From: Demequina sp.
GTDB taxonomy: Bacteria; Actinomycetota; Actinomycetes; Actinomycetales; Demequinaceae
NCBI GenBank assembly: GCA_024707205.1
Contig: JANQAD010000001.1
Coordinates: forward strand, 806,001 to 870,000
Reading direction: 5' to 3'
DNA: 64,000 nucleotides
Shown: positions 1 through 11,670 of the stretch, piece after piece
Layout of the letters: each line of letters begins with the position of its first letter
Numbering within the stretch: position 1 is the first letter of the stretch
The notes under the pieces: model-generated
Database searches by the model: none
What the model saw: the letters and a program-made list of their open reading frames with translations, nothing else
Told to the model about the DNA's origin: nothing
Program-made: the position numbers and the translations under genes

Positions 1-145
1 CCTGATCCTCGCCTTCTGGGAGGTCCTTGATGGACTTGAGGAATTCCTGGGCGGGCTCGTCGCGGAGCATCTTCGCGAGCTTGCCGCGGTGGAAGATCAC
101 CACCTCGCCGTTGGTGCGGGTCGCGTACTTATAGTCGGCTGGCAT
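1..145 (-). CDS. Small conserved hypothetical protein, N-terminal part
   Basis: The reading frame starts at the ATG ending at 145 and runs off the left edge of the window, giving 48 residues that begin MPADYKYATRTNGEVVIF. I recall short actinobacterial hypothetical proteins with a similar start but know no function for them. No signal peptide or membrane segment is visible. It is transcribed away from the acetyl-CoA synthetase gene. Confidence 0.55.
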   Translation of the reverse strand, partial: MPADYKYATRTNGEVVIFHRGKLAKMLRDEPAQEFLKSIKDLPEGEDQ

Positions 146-190
146 GAGTCCATCGAAACACGGATGCGCCCCGCGCGCACCTTTGGGCCC

Positions 191-265
191 CTACGTCTCA
201 ACCGTCCAGGGCATGTTTGCCGGGGGTTGTGGGCCTCGAACCGCCGCTGGGCGGTTGAGACGTAG
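191..265. repeat. 75-bp inverted repeat in the intergenic gap
   Basis: The left arm (191-206, CTACGTCTCAACCGTC) pairs with the right arm (249-265) with one mismatch, around a GC-rich centre. It lies in the 260-bp gap between the divergent gene at the left edge and acs. No T-run follows, so it is not an obvious intrinsic terminator. It could be an operator, an mRNA leader structure or a small palindromic repeat. Confidence 0.6.
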
Positions 266-404
266 GAGGACAGCGCCGGGGCGCTGGTCGCAGCGCTCGC
301 CGCAGCCATCGCGTGTCTCGCCCCACCAGGGTTTTACCAGGCCCCCTAACAAACCCCCTCACAAGGGTTGGAAATACCAGGCATAACCTGTCTAGTCTGG
401 CGCC

Positions 405-2420
<2,016 letters not shown>

Positions 2421-2438
2421 CGCCCCGGCCTCACCCTG

Positions 2439-3326
2439 CTACTTCGACAGCAGCGTCCACGTCCCGCAGTTGGTGGACTCGAACTGCTGACCCGCGGTCA
2501 GCTCCACCTTGCCGGTCCCTGAGAAGATCAGGTCCCGCGTGACGGTGGTGGAGAAGTTGGTGCCGAGGGACTCGGTGACGGTCCACTTGCAGAGCTGCGA
2601 CGGGTCGTTCGTCTCGCCGAGGTTCGCTGTGCTCCACGTGCCCGCCTTAATGTCCTCGCCCGCGAGCCACACGCCGGGCGCTGCGGAAACTGCGGCGTTG
2701 ACGTTCTTGAACAGGTTGGCCGGGTCCACGGCGGACCAGGTGCCGCACTTCTTCGAAATGAAGATGTCGCCGTCCGCGAGCGTGACGGTGGGGATGCCGC
2801 CAAGGACCACGTCGGAGGTAAGGCCGTGCGCGGTGGACGGCGATTTCAGCGCCCACACGCAGCCCGACGCTACGGGCAGCGTCACGCGGTACGTTCCGGC
2901 GGCCGCGTCCGTGCCGACCACGATCTTGCCCTCGCCGAAGGTGCTCGGCGGGGTGGGGATGTCGGTTGGCGACGGCATCGGGGTGGGCTCGTCGGAGGCG
3001 GTGGGTTCCGGCGATGGCACGTCGGTGGGCGACGGCATGGGGGTTGGCGAGTCACTCGGCTCCGCGGATGGCGTGACCGATGGCGACGGTGACGGCGACG
3101 GCGACACGGAGGGGCTCGGCGACGGGCTCGGGGACTCGGCGTACGAGGGCTGGGGTGCAGGCTGCTGCTCCTCGTCGGTCGAGGTAGCGACAGCGAAGAT
3201 GACCAACAGGATGATGAGCAGTCCCGCTCCCCCAAAGAGCCACCACACCCAGGTGGGCATGGAGTTGTCGGGCTCGTTCAGCGGCTCAACCGCCACCTGC
3301 TCGACCTCGCCGTTGTCGTCCGCCAT
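2439..3326 (-). CDS. Membrane-anchored protein with Ser/Pro-rich stalk and two similar exported domains
   Basis: About 295 residues. A short acidic cytoplasmic N-terminus precedes one hydrophobic segment at about residues 25-47. A long repetitive Pro-Ser/Pro-Thr stalk (about 60-130) follows. Then come two similar modules of about 75 residues, each with a G-T-W/Y-x-V motif and a pair of Cys (ending KKCGTW and TNCGTW). The architecture suggests a surface protein held off the membrane by the stalk. I recognise no enzymatic motif. The start at 3326 is chosen because the longer frame lacks a plausible N-terminus. It is convergent with acs. Confidence 0.8.
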   Translation of the reverse strand: MADDNGEVEQVAVEPLNEPDNSMPTWVWWLFGGAGLLIILLVIFAVATSTDEEQQPAPQPSYAESPSPSPSPSVSPSPSPSPSVTPSAEPSDSPTPMPSPTDVPSPEPTASDEPTPMPSPTDIPTPPSTFGEGKIVVGTDAAAGTYRVTLPVASGCVWALKSPSTAHGLTSDVVLGGIPTVTLADGDIFISKKCGTWSAVDPANLFKNVNAAVSAAPGVWLAGEDIKAGTWSTANLGETNDPSQLCKWTVTESLGTNFSTTVTRDLIFSGTGKVELTAGQQFESTNCGTWTLLSK

Positions 3327-3410
3327 CCCAGCCTCCACCGTGGATCCCTTGCGTTGAGCGTGGCACAACTTGCACCTTCGCGCGCGGCAAACGCCATGCA
3401 AAACTGGGCT

Positions 3411-3872
3411 GTGCGCATCACGGTTGAGGACCCCACCGCCACGGACATCACCGAGCTGCTCGAAGAGCACCTCGCGGACATGCACGCGGAGTCACCGCCG
3501 GAGTCCGTGCACGCCCTCGACGTGGAGCGGCTGTGCGCGGACCACGTCACGTTCCTCGCGGCACGGGATGACGCGGGCACGCTGCTAGGGGTGGGCGCCC
3601 TCGCAGAGCTGGATCCGGCCCACGGCGAGCTCAAATCCATGCGCACCGCCCATGCCGCGCGTGGCCAGGGAGTCGCGGGTGCGATCGTGGCCGAGCTGCT
3701 GGAGCTCGCCCGCGAGCGCGGCTACGCGCGAGTGAGTCTGGAGACGGGCAGCCAGGACTACTTCGCGGCCGCTCATCGGCTCTACGCGCGCAACGGCTTC
3801 GAGGAGTGCGGCCCCTTCGGCGACTACGCAGAGGACCCAAACTCCCGATTTCTCACTCTCGAGCTTCGCTAG
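3411..3872 (+). CDS. GNAT-family N-acetyltransferase
   Basis: About 153 residues. Motif A of the GNAT fold is visible as HAARGQGVAGAIV (the RGxGxA acetyl-CoA pyrophosphate loop), followed by ARERGYARVSLETG and AHRLYARNGFEECG, the usual C-terminal strand and helix. These transfer acetyl from acetyl-CoA to an amine; the substrate cannot be read from sequence. The GTG at 3411 gives a natural GNAT start (RITVEDP); an ATG at 3396 would add five residues. Confidence 0.85.
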   Translation: MRITVEDPTATDITELLEEHLADMHAESPPESVHALDVERLCADHVTFLAARDDAGTLLGVGALAELDPAHGELKSMRTAHAARGQGVAGAIVAELLELARERGYARVSLETGSQDYFAAAHRLYARNGFEECGPFGDYAEDPNSRFLTLELR

Positions 3873-3967
3873 GTTCGCCGCCGCGGCTGCGAACCGCGGA
3901 TCGGTCCAACCTTGACGCGCAAGGCCGAAAATGCACCGGATTGCGGTTCGGAGCCGCGCGGCCGAAG
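3873..3967. other. Short convergent intergenic region with a GC hairpin
   Basis: Between the GNAT gene and the oppositely oriented ABC ATPase there is a small inverted repeat (GGTTCGC...GCGAACC, about 3872-3895) without a T-run. It may be a weak bidirectional terminator. Nothing else is recognisable. Confidence 0.3.
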
Positions 3968-4823
3968 TCAGGCGGCCCGCTCCCTCGCCACCATCGCCTC
4001 CTCCAGGGTGGCCGACGCCACCTCCAGCTGGGCGGGGACCTCGCCCAAGGCGGCGCGCACCTGGGCCTCCGTCGCATCGACCGCGCGCACGTGGGTGCCC
4101 GCGAGCATGGTCATGATGCCCGCGGCGTCCAGTGCGGAGAACGCGTCCTGCCAGTGCTCGGAGTGAACCGCGATGGTCCTGGTATCACCCACGATGTCGG
4201 CCTCGCCCCCCCTCCGCAACGGCCCGTCCCTGAGACATCAGCAAGAGCCGATCGCACTGCTGCGCCTCCTGCATGTAGTGGGTGGTGACGAGCACCCCAA
4301 CGCCCGCATCCGCGGCCGCGTGGATCGCATCCCACAGCCGGGCGCGGCTCAAGGGATCCACTCCCGAAGTCGGCTCATCGAGCACGAGCAGCTCCGGCGA
4401 GTGACCGAGCGCCGCGGCGAACGCGACCTGCCGCTGCCGCCCTAGCCCGATGCCCCCGGCGAGCGAAGACGAGAGCCCGGCCAGAGCGTCGGGCACTTTG
4501 ATGGCGCCGCCCGCGTACGTCTGACCCACGAACGCGAGATTCTCCTCGACCGTGAGCGAGTCCCACAGCCCCAGGCCCTGTGGCACGTACCCGAGCCGCG
4601 CGCGGGTGGCGCGGGACGGCCGCTCGCCAAACAGCGCGACCTCGCCGGAGGAGGCCCCAAGCAGCCCAAGGATCATCCGGATGAGAGTGGTCTTGCCCGC
4701 GCCGTTGGCGCCCAGGAGGCCCACCACCTCTCCGGCGCGCACCTCGAGAGAGACCGAGTCCACGGCCGTGAAGTCGCCGAACCTTCGGGTCACGGAGGCG
4801 GCGGCAAGCAGCGCTTCAGACAT
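3968..4823 (-). CDS. ABC-2 type exporter ATP-binding protein (frameshift in a 7-G run)
   Basis: About 284 residues once repaired. Walker A is GANGAGKTT and Walker B is LLVLDEPTSG. The C-loop reads GGIGLGRQRQ rather than LSGGQ, and the H-loop His is in LVTTHYMQEA. The frame breaks at the C-run 4206-4212 (7; 6 would restore it). The tail then continues as GEADIVGDTRTIAVHSEHWQ and ends at 3968. It overlaps the next ATPase gene by 8 nt. With two ATPases and one ABC-2 permease the set resembles YbhF/YbhS-like or drug exporters controlled by TetR (a TetR gene is divergent at 6701). Substrate unknown. Confidence 0.82.
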
Positions 4824-5629
4824 GCGCGGCCTCCTTCGCGAGGGAGGCCGCGACCACGGCGTCCTCGAGGTCCACGGCGCGCGGGGTGCCCGGCGGAGGG
4901 TCGCCCGGCACCCACTCGCGGAACGAGTGCCCCCGGCGCCACGTGTTGGGGCCCGTGCCGCGTGAGGCGCCCGTCACCACGTGCCCCGGGATCGCGTCGA
5001 GGATCTCGCCAGGCGTACCGCGCAGCAGGACCTCGCCGGCGTCGAGCACCACCACCTCGGCGGCGCGGTCGGCCTCGTCGAGGTACGTGGTCGCCATCGC
5101 GATCGCGGCCCCGTCCGCGGCCGCCTGCGCGATCATCCGCCACAGGTCCACGCGGCTCACGGGGTCAACGCCCGTGGAGGGCTCGTCCAACAGCAGGAGA
5201 GGCGGCCGGTGCAGCATCGCGAGCGAGAACGCGAGCTTCTGCCGCATCCCACCGGACAGCTGGCCGGCCAGGCGGTCGGTTGCGTCGGTGAGGCCGGTCG
5301 CCTCGAGTAGTTGCGCCCGACGCTGCCTCAAGTCCTCCCCCCACCACACCTTGGGCGGAGGCCACGAAGGCGATGTTCTCGTCGACGGTCAGCTCCCGCC
5401 ATGCCCCAGCGGAGGTGGGCATGAAGCCCAGGTGAGACAGCGTCGGGCCGTCTACCTGGCCGGATGCAGGCCGGACGGCGCCGGCGAGCGTGCGCAGCAG
5501 CGTGGTCTTGCCCGCCCCGTCACCGCCGACGATCGCCAGGATGCGACCTGGGTGTACCGAGAGGGTGACGGAGCGCAGCGCGGTCACGGCGCCGTACTCG
5601 ACGGTCACCTTCCGCAGCCCACACGTCAT
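4816..5629 (-). CDS. ABC-2 type exporter ATP-binding protein (frameshift in a 6-G run)
   Basis: About 271 residues when repaired. Walker A is GGDGAGKTT. After the break come LSGGMRQKLAF and LLLLDEPSTGVDP, the C-loop and Walker B. The frame is lost at the C-run 5337-5342 on the plus strand (6; 5 restores a continuous AQGVVGEDLRQRRAQLLEA). The start overlaps the permease stop by 4 nt. The gene contains two copies of the AGCGTCGGGC repeat (5315-5324 and 5439-5448). Confidence 0.82.
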
Positions 5630-6651
5630 GCGCGTCGCCTGTCGCTCGGGGCGAGGTCACGCCGGAAGCGGAGCACCGCGCCCGTGAAGATGACCACAGC
5701 CATGAACGCGAGGACAACGAACGCGGGCCACAGCGAGTCCAGGCCGGCGCCGCGCAACATGATGCCCTGCGAGATCTGCACAAAGTACGTGAGGGGCAGG
5801 CAATAGCCGATCCACGAGATCGCGGCGGGCATTGCCGAGAGCGGGAAGATGAACCCGCTCAGCAGGATCTGCGGCAGCAGGATCATGATCGCGAGCTGGA
5901 TCGCCTGGGCCTGCGTCTGGGAGGCGGTCGAGATCAGCACGCCGATGCCAAGCACCACGAACAGGAAGATCGCGGCGCCAAGCGCGAAGAGCCATGGGTT
6001 GCCGTTGAACGGGACGTCGAATATCCAGATGCCGAGCAGGGTCACGATCGCCATGTCCACACTGGCGAGGATGAAGTACGGTGCGATTTTGCCAACGATC
6101 ACGTCGCTCGGCTTGAGCGGCATGACCGCGAGCTGCTCGAGCGTGCCGGTCTGGCGCTCCTTGACCAGGCCGATGCTCGTGATGATGGTGCCGATGAACG
6201 TGAGGATGAGGCCCACCAGGGCGGGGACCATGACCCAAGCAGTCGTGAGGTCGGGGTTGAAGAGCACCTCGACAGTGAGTTGCTCGTCCGGGACGGCGTT
6301 GAAGGCGCCCACGGCCGTCTGCGCGGCGAAGAGGCTCGAGCCGTCAACGTACGCGGTGGGCGGGGCCACGTTGGTGTCGATGACGACGTCCGCCTTGTTG
6401 TCGCGCACCAGGTCCTTCGCGTCCTGAGTGGTGCCATCGGGAAGGGTGGCGTCCACGACGAAGAGGTCCGGGAGCTGAGCGGCCACCTGCTCGGCGCCCG
6501 GCCCCACCACCTGCGTGTGCAGCTCATCGATGGTGAAGTTGGCCGCGTAGCCGAAGATCACCAGCAGCACGATCGGCAACATGATGAGCATCGCCATGGT
6601 GCGCCGGTCGCGGCGCAGTTCGCGGAACTCCTTGAGGATCATCGCCTTCAT
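5626..6651 (-). CDS. ABC-2 family exporter permease
   Basis: About 341 residues. An N-terminal transmembrane helix (MLIMLPIVLLVIFGYAANF) is followed by an extracytoplasmic domain of about 140 residues. Five or six hydrophobic segments lie in the C-terminal half. The motif KERQTGTLEQLAVMPLKPSD is typical of the YhhJ/DrrB-type ABC-2 membrane family. It is the first gene of a permease-ATPase-ATPase operon opposite a TetR regulator, which suggests inducible export of a toxic compound. I prefer the ATG ending at 6651 over one at 6669, since it gives the usual MKAMILKEFRELRRDRR start. Confidence 0.88.
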   Translation of the reverse strand: MKAMILKEFRELRRDRRTMAMLIMLPIVLLVIFGYAANFTIDELHTQVVGPGAEQVAAQLPDLFVVDATLPDGTTQDAKDLVRDNKADVVIDTNVAPPTAYVDGSSLFAAQTAVGAFNAVPDEQLTVEVLFNPDLTTAWVMVPALVGLILTFIGTIITSIGLVKERQTGTLEQLAVMPLKPSDVIVGKIAPYFILASVDMAIVTLLGIWIFDVPFNGNPWLFALGAAIFLFVVLGIGVLISTASQTQAQAIQLAIMILLPQILLSGFIFPLSAMPAAISWIGYCLPLTYFVQISQGIMLRGAGLDSLWPAFVVLAFMAVVIFTGAVLRFRRDLAPSDRRRA

Positions 6652-6671
6652 TCGGCACTCCCGTCGCAAGG

Positions 6672-6689
6672 ACTGAACACTTGTTTAGT
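6672..6689. promoter_or_regulatory. Candidate TetR operator between the exporter operon and its regulator
   Basis: ACTGAACA-CT-TGTTTAGT is an 18-bp near-perfect palindrome (one mismatch) in the 49-bp gap between the divergent exporter permease and the TetR gene. That is where an autoregulating TetR protein would bind. Assignment is from symmetry and position only. Confidence 0.65.
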
Positions 6690-6700
6690 ATGCTGAGCGG

Positions 6701-7312
6701 GTGACCGGCGCGCAACTGGAGGGAAGCGGTCGCGACCGGATTCTCGCGGCCGCGATCGAGTTGTTCGGCGCTCGCGGGGTGGACGGCACGTCGATGCGAG
6801 ACATCGCGGCCCGCGCCGAGGTGTCCCCAGCACTCGTGGTGCACCACTTCGGGTCCAAGCAGGGGCTTCGCGATGCCGCGGACGCCGAGGTGATGGTGCT
6901 GCTGGCCGCGAACCGCGCGGCCATGGGCGCGAGCATCGAGTCGGTGGCCCGCGGCGGCGCAGATCAGCTGGGCTACGCGGCGCTCATGAACGTGGTGTCG
7001 AATCCCACCCTTGCCGCGTATGTGCGACGCATCCTTGTGGACGGCGGGCCCGCGGCGTCGGCCCTCTTCCGGGCGGGGGTGGCACAGGCGACCGATCTTC
7101 AGCGAGAACTCATCGACGCCGGCATCGCGCGACCCACCGACGACGTCGAGACGCGGGCCGCAACACTCATCGCAAACCCACTGGCGCTGCTGATCCTGCG
7201 GGAGCAGATCACGGACGCGCTCGGCTACGACCCCCTCACTCCGGAGGGGCTGCCGCGGTGGCTTGCGGGCCTGCAAGAGCTCGTGACGCGAGGCATCCTC
7301 AACTCCGAGTGA
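6701..7312 (+). CDS. TetR/AcrR family transcriptional regulator
   Basis: 203 residues from the GTG at 6701. The N-terminal helix-turn-helix is clear: RILAAAIELFGARGVDGTSM, then RAEVSPALVVHHFGSKQGL. The C-terminal ligand domain is variable, as expected. It is divergent from the ABC-2 exporter operon, so it is probably its ligand-responsive repressor. The inducer is not predictable. Confidence 0.9.
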   Translation: MTGAQLEGSGRDRILAAAIELFGARGVDGTSMRDIAARAEVSPALVVHHFGSKQGLRDAADAEVMVLLAANRAAMGASIESVARGGADQLGYAALMNVVSNPTLAAYVRRILVDGGPAASALFRAGVAQATDLQRELIDAGIARPTDDVETRAATLIANPLALLILREQITDALGYDPLTPEGLPRWLAGLQELVTRGILNSE

Positions 7313-7450
7313 GCCCGTAGTGGTGTCGGGGCCGATGCTTGGCCTGCACCGTTCACCTCAGGGCGCGGGCGGCTTGTTTGCACCTGCGTCGCGGATTCCG
7401 TCGCGGACCGCGCGCCGGGCACGCACGGGCGGCCGTGGCACACTTGCGCC

Positions 7451-8408
7451 GTGCCCACGCCACCTCCCCTCCCGCGCAACCCGCGCCGTATGGCGTGGAG
7501 CGAGGTGCCCGACGCTTTGGTGGCCCAGATCGAGGCCGCGGCTGGGTCTTCGGTTGCGTTGGTGGAGGGTTCGGCGTTTGGGTTCAGCCCCGGATTCGCC
7601 GGGGTGGTGCGCTTCGCGGATGGGTCGAACCAGTTCCTCAAGGTGATGAGCGCGTCACGTGACCCGTGGTCCATTGACATCAACCGCCGCGAGGCACTCG
7701 TGCTCGCGGACCTCCCCGGAGAGGTCCCGGCGCCGCGACTGTGCTGGAAGTTCGAGGCGGGCGAATGGCTCGTGGTGGCCATCGAGGCCTTGGACGGCGA
7801 TCATCCGCAGGCGAGCAACGACCCCGCGCACGCCGACGCGGTGTGGGCCGCACTCAGCGACCTGGCGGACGTGAAGGCACCGGCGAGCCTGCCCGCGTTC
7901 CACGTGCACCACGCGGACCTCTTCACACAATGGCGGGACTTCGCCGAGGCCCCGAACCTTGACGCTCGGCTCGCCTCGCTGGGCCCGAATGGCGAGTGGG
8001 TCGAGTCGCGCCTGCCCCTGTTCATGGAGTGGGAGCAGGACGCGATAGAGGTGACCGAGGGTGACGCGCTGGTTCACGGGGACCTCCGCGCGGACAACAT
8101 GCTCCTGACCTCTGGCGGCATCGCGATCGTGGACTGGCCGCATGCGTCGAGGGGTGCGCCATGGATCGATCTCGCCGGCTACCTCCCGGCCCACGAGATG
8201 TACGGCGGCGGTGCCGCGCGCGCGGTGTTCCGCGCCCATCCGCTCGCGAGCGCGGTGAGCGCCGATGCCGAGCGCGCGTTCGTGTACGCTCGCGGGCTAC
8301 TTCACGCTGCAGTCCACCGAGCCGCCTCCGCCCGCACTGCCCGGCCTGCGCGAGTTCCAGCGCGCGCAGGCGATCCCCGCGCTCAGGTGGCTCCGCGAGC
8401 TCAGCTAA
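7451..8408 (+). CDS. APH-family phosphotransferase (frameshift near 8290)
   Basis: About 319 residues when repaired. The kinase motifs are LVHGDLRADNML (catalytic Asp in HGDL, then the Asn) and IAIVDWPHAS (metal-binding Asp). These fit the aminoglycoside/choline-kinase-like superfamily; the substrate is unknown. The frame changes between about 8286 and 8296. The other frame continues as AGYFTLQSTEPPPPALPGLR and stops at 8408, the size expected for the family. The GTG at 7451 is the first in-frame start; an ATG at 7490 is an alternative. It converges with the PAP2 gene, overlapping by 8 nt. Confidence 0.75.
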
Positions 8409-9090
8409 TGCGCGCGGGCTCCGCGAACGGCGGGTCATCCTTGAAGTCGTGCGCCCGCACCACCCCCACCGCCACACCAAGGATGGTGAGGGCCGCGAAG
8501 AACCCGGCCACAACGTCGGTCAGGAAGTGGTACCCCAGGTAGAGCCGAGAAAGCGCGACCGCACTGATGACCACAACGGACACCCCGGCCCACCACAGGA
8601 ACACGCGCACTGACCTCTCGGTCCTCCACGCCAAGAACCCAGTGACCAGCACAAACGTCGTCGCGCACAGCGTGTGCCCGGACGGGAATGACGGCGTGTG
8701 GGTGCCGTCGGGCTCTTGCCAGAACTCCTCGGGCGGGCGGGGACGGCCCACGGTGTACTTGAGTACCAGTGACAGCAGCCCGGCCGCGGCCATCGACCCC
8801 ACCAGCACGCACACGTTGAACCACTGGCGCGTCCGCCAACCCCACAGCGCGCCTCCAAAGGCGACCAGCAGCGGCAGCACCACCGGCCCAAACGCCCATG
8901 AGACCAACACCATGAACGACGTCAACCCCGGCGTGCGATGCGCCGCCATCCACTCGAGGATGGGGTCGTCGAGCGCCCACAGCCACTCCTGCTCGGTCAC
9001 CCAATCCAGGAGCACCAGATAGCCCGCAACGCCAATGCCGATGAGGACGAGCGCGGGCCACCACGCGCGCCGGATCAGGGGCCAGGACAT
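8401..9090 (-). CDS. PAP2-family membrane phosphatase
   Basis: About 229 residues with several transmembrane helices. The three phosphatase motifs are present: KYTVGRPRP (KX6RP), PSFPSGH (PSGH) and SRLYLGYHFLTDV (SRX5HX3D). The family dephosphorylates lipid phosphates such as phosphatidate or undecaprenyl pyrophosphate at the membrane. The ATG at 9090 is preferred over a GTG two codons upstream. There is no clear operon partner. Confidence 0.92.
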   Translation of the reverse strand: MSWPLIRRAWWPALVLIGIGVAGYLVLLDWVTEQEWLWALDDPILEWMAAHRTPGLTSFMVLVSWAFGPVVLPLLVAFGGALWGWRTRQWFNVCVLVGSMAAAGLLSLVLKYTVGRPRPPEEFWQEPDGTHTPSFPSGHTLCATTFVLVTGFLAWRTERSVRVFLWWAGVSVVVISAVALSRLYLGYHFLTDVVAGFFAALTILGVAVGVVRAHDFKDDPPFAEPARIS

Positions 9091-9103
9091 GGCCACAGAC
9101 TAA

Positions 9104-10756
9104 TCAGCCGCGCAGATCGCGGCGCTGATAGCCCAGCCAGCCCACCGCCACCAGCACGAACGAGGTCCCGAGCAACGCGATCAGCCCGCCCCAGTTCATG
9201 CCGTTGTCGAGTGGGTAGTTGCCGAGCGCCCAGTGGAAGGGCGACAGCCGCGCGAGCCAGTCGAGGTTGTCGTTCACGCCTGCGAAGGTCGCGATGGCCC
9301 AGCCACCCAGCGCCACCCCGGTGCCGGTCCACGCGGCGGCGTTTGAGCGCCCGGTGCAGCCAGCCACGGCGAAGGCCGCGGCGCCAAACACCAGCCCCAG
9401 CCCCGCCTGGAGCACGGATGCGGACGCGATGTTGCTGACGTCGATGCCGAGCCCGCCGATGATCGAGCCCAGCCAGATGCCGCCGAAGAGCAGAAACCCG
9501 CACAGAATCGTGAGCTCCACGAGTGCCGCGATCTTGGCGCCGGCCACCTTCGATCGCGGGACGGGCGCGCTGAGCAGCACCGCGATGGTGCGCCGCTTCT
9601 CCTCCGTAGCGAGCGCAACGCCCGCGCCCACAGCCACGATCGCGAAGATCGCCGGGCCCGTGATCGAGAGCACCTCGCCGTGATACCAGCCCGTTGGCGT
9701 GGAGTAGTCGGCGAAACCGATCATGGCGAGTACAGCGTCGGGCATGGAGGCGACCACATCGCCAAGCGAGCCCGCGAGCGCGTTGAACATGGGCCCCATG
9801 ATGATCGTGAGAACGAAGAGGCCGTAGGCCGCGAGCAGCGCCACCGCCTGCTTGTCGCTGATCGCCTTAGCGGCGAGGCTCTTGGTGGAGCCCGAGCCGC
9901 GCACCTTGTCCATGTACTCGGCCATGCGCGGGTTGGCGCGGAGCCGGTCGGCGAGCGAACTCGCGAGTCCGCCGGAGCGCAGGTCGCGGCGCGTGAACGC
10001 GAGGCCACCCAGCACCAGCATCACCACCCACACGGCGCTGAGCACGCCGATCTGCGCCCAATTCGTGCCGTTTACCAGCGGCGATGCTCCGGAGATGTAG
10101 TGCCAGGGGAAGATCTTGCCTACGTCCTCCCAGCCGTCGATGAGCGGCAGCAGGCCCGCACCGAGGAAGCTGATGATCAGCAGCCCGGTTGCGATGCCCG
10201 ACGCTGTGGCTCGGTTTCCCGTGGCGGCACCTATGGCGAAGGCCAGGATTCCGTAGAAGAGCAGCACCGTGGTGAGGTGCACGGTGGCGGCCGTGAGATC
10301 GAGGGTGGAGATGTCCGCGCCCACCAGTTTGGCGGCGAGCCAATAGCTCGCGGTCGCGACGAAGGAGCCGCCGATCAGCAGCGTCAGATACGCGGCGGCC
10401 TTGGACGCGTGCAGGCGCGCGCGGCTGCGGGGAGCCGTGGCGAGGACGTTCATCGTGCCGTCCTGCTCCTCGCCCGCTATGGCCGAGGCGCCCATCGAGA
10501 TCGCGAGCCCGCCGAGCACGAACGCGCCCATGAAGCCGAACATCATCGACATCATGAGGCCGGCCGTGCCGGACTCGCGGGTGATGCCAATGAGGTCCGC
10601 GTAGGCGTCGGGCATCGACGAGATGTAGGCCTCGGCGTCGTCGACACCCGAGTACGCCCACAGGCCCATCCAGGCGGTCAAGAACAGCGCGACCACGCCG
10701 ATGCTCACGCCCAGGAGGCGGTCGCGGAGCGACTTCAGATAGACGGTGCGGAGCAT
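9104..10756 (-). CDS. Large ABC-2 type exporter permease (duplicated membrane domain)
   Basis: 550 residues with about 12 hydrophobic segments in two halves. The motifs ISMGASAIAGEEQDGTMNVL in the first half and ATEEKRRTIAVLLSAPVPRS in the second are the same conserved ABC-2 cytoplasmic loop, so the protein is an internal duplication. Such 12-helix permeases pair with one ATPase (the next gene upstream, 1-nt overlap). Three repeat copies or variants (9734, 10196, 10604) lie in it and encode PDAV, TASG and PDAY. Confidence 0.87.
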   Translation of the reverse strand: MLRTVYLKSLRDRLLGVSIGVVALFLTAWMGLWAYSGVDDAEAYISSMPDAYADLIGITRESGTAGLMMSMMFGFMGAFVLGGLAISMGASAIAGEEQDGTMNVLATAPRSRARLHASKAAAYLTLLIGGSFVATASYWLAAKLVGADISTLDLTAATVHLTTVLLFYGILAFAIGAATGNRATASGIATGLLIISFLGAGLLPLIDGWEDVGKIFPWHYISGASPLVNGTNWAQIGVLSAVWVVMLVLGGLAFTRRDLRSGGLASSLADRLRANPRMAEYMDKVRGSGSTKSLAAKAISDKQAVALLAAYGLFVLTIIMGPMFNALAGSLGDVVASMPDAVLAMIGFADYSTPTGWYHGEVLSITGPAIFAIVAVGAGVALATEEKRRTIAVLLSAPVPRSKVAGAKIAALVELTILCGFLLFGGIWLGSIIGGLGIDVSNIASASVLQAGLGLVFGAAAFAVAGCTGRSNAAAWTGTGVALGGWAIATFAGVNDNLDWLARLSPFHWALGNYPLDNGMNWGGLIALLGTSFVLVAVGWLGYQRRDLRG

Positions 10757-11670
10757 CAGGCCGCTTCGCCCTGGTCCGCGGTCTCGCGGTAGTACTCGAG
10801 GAAGAGCTCGTCGAGGTCCACGGAGGCGGTGGTGAGGCTGAGGACGCCGTGGGCGGTGGCGACCGCGAGCAGCGGCGCCATTGCGCCCTCGTAGCGGGCA
10901 GTGACCGTGGTGCCCTCGGAGGCCGCGTCGTGGACCCCTTCCACGCCGTCGAATGCGCTCGCGGGCACGGGCTCCGGGAACTCGAGCGTCACGCGGCGCA
11001 GCGACTTCTCCTGAAGCTCGCTCATGCGCTCAACGGCCACCAGGCGCCCCCGGCGAATGAACGCGACCCGGTCCGCGACGCGCTCCACCTCGCTCAGCGT
11101 GTGGCTCGAGAGGAACACGGTGTTGCCAGCGGCGACGTGCTCGCGCATGAGGGTGTGGAACTCGAGTTGCACCAGCGGGTCCAGCCCCGTGATGGGCTCG
11201 TCCAGGATGACGACGCGCGGGTTGTGCATGAACGCGAGGATGAGCCCGATCTTCTGCCGGTTTCCGCTCGAGTACTCGCCCACCTTGCGGTCGAGCTCGG
11301 CGTCAAAGCGCTGCGCGAGCTCCTCGACGCGCGTCATGTCCACGCCGCCGCGCAGGTTCGCGAGGTACTCGATGGTGCGTCGGCCCGTGAGGTTGGGATA
11401 GAGCGCGAGGTCCGCGGGCAGGAACCCGAGCGAGCGGCGAATCTCCACCGCGTCACGCCGGGAGTCGAGCCCGAGCACGCGGCACGCACCCGCCGTTGGA
11501 CGGATGAGGTCAAGGATCGAGCGGATCGTCGTGGACTTCCCAGCGCCGTTGGGGCCGAGGAAGCCGAAGATCTCGCCGTGCTCAATGGTCAGTGTTAGGT
11601 CGTCGACGGCGGTGAAGTTGCCGTAGTTCTTGGTGAGGTGGTCCACCTCGATGGCTGGTGCGTCGGTCAT
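10756..11670 (-). CDS. ABC transporter ATP-binding protein, DrrA/CcmA type
   Basis: 304 residues. Walker A GPNGAGKST, signature SSGNRQKIG (degenerate LSGGQ), Walker B VVILDEPITGLDP, and H-loop LSSHTLSE. The C-terminal 90 residues form the extra domain seen in DrrA-like exporters. It overlaps both neighbours by 1-4 nt, in the order regulator, ATPase, permease. The three probably act as one regulated export unit. Confidence 0.93.
   Translation of the reverse strand: MTDAPAIEVDHLTKNYGNFTAVDDLTLTIEHGEIFGFLGPNGAGKSTTIRSILDLIRPTAGACRVLGLDSRRDAVEIRRSLGFLPADLALYPNLTGRRTIEYLANLRGGVDMTRVEELAQRFDAELDRKVGEYSSGNRQKIGLILAFMHNPRVVILDEPITGLDPLVQLEFHTLMREHVAAGNTVFLSSHTLSEVERVADRVAFIRRGRLVAVERMSELQEKSLRRVTLEFPEPVPASAFDGVEGVHDAASEGTTVTARYEGAMAPLLAVATAHGVLSLTTASVDLDELFLEYYRETADQGEAA

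Noticed and set aside
3873..3967. Small RNA gene between two convergent genes
   Set aside because: Only a short GC hairpin without T-run or promoter was seen.
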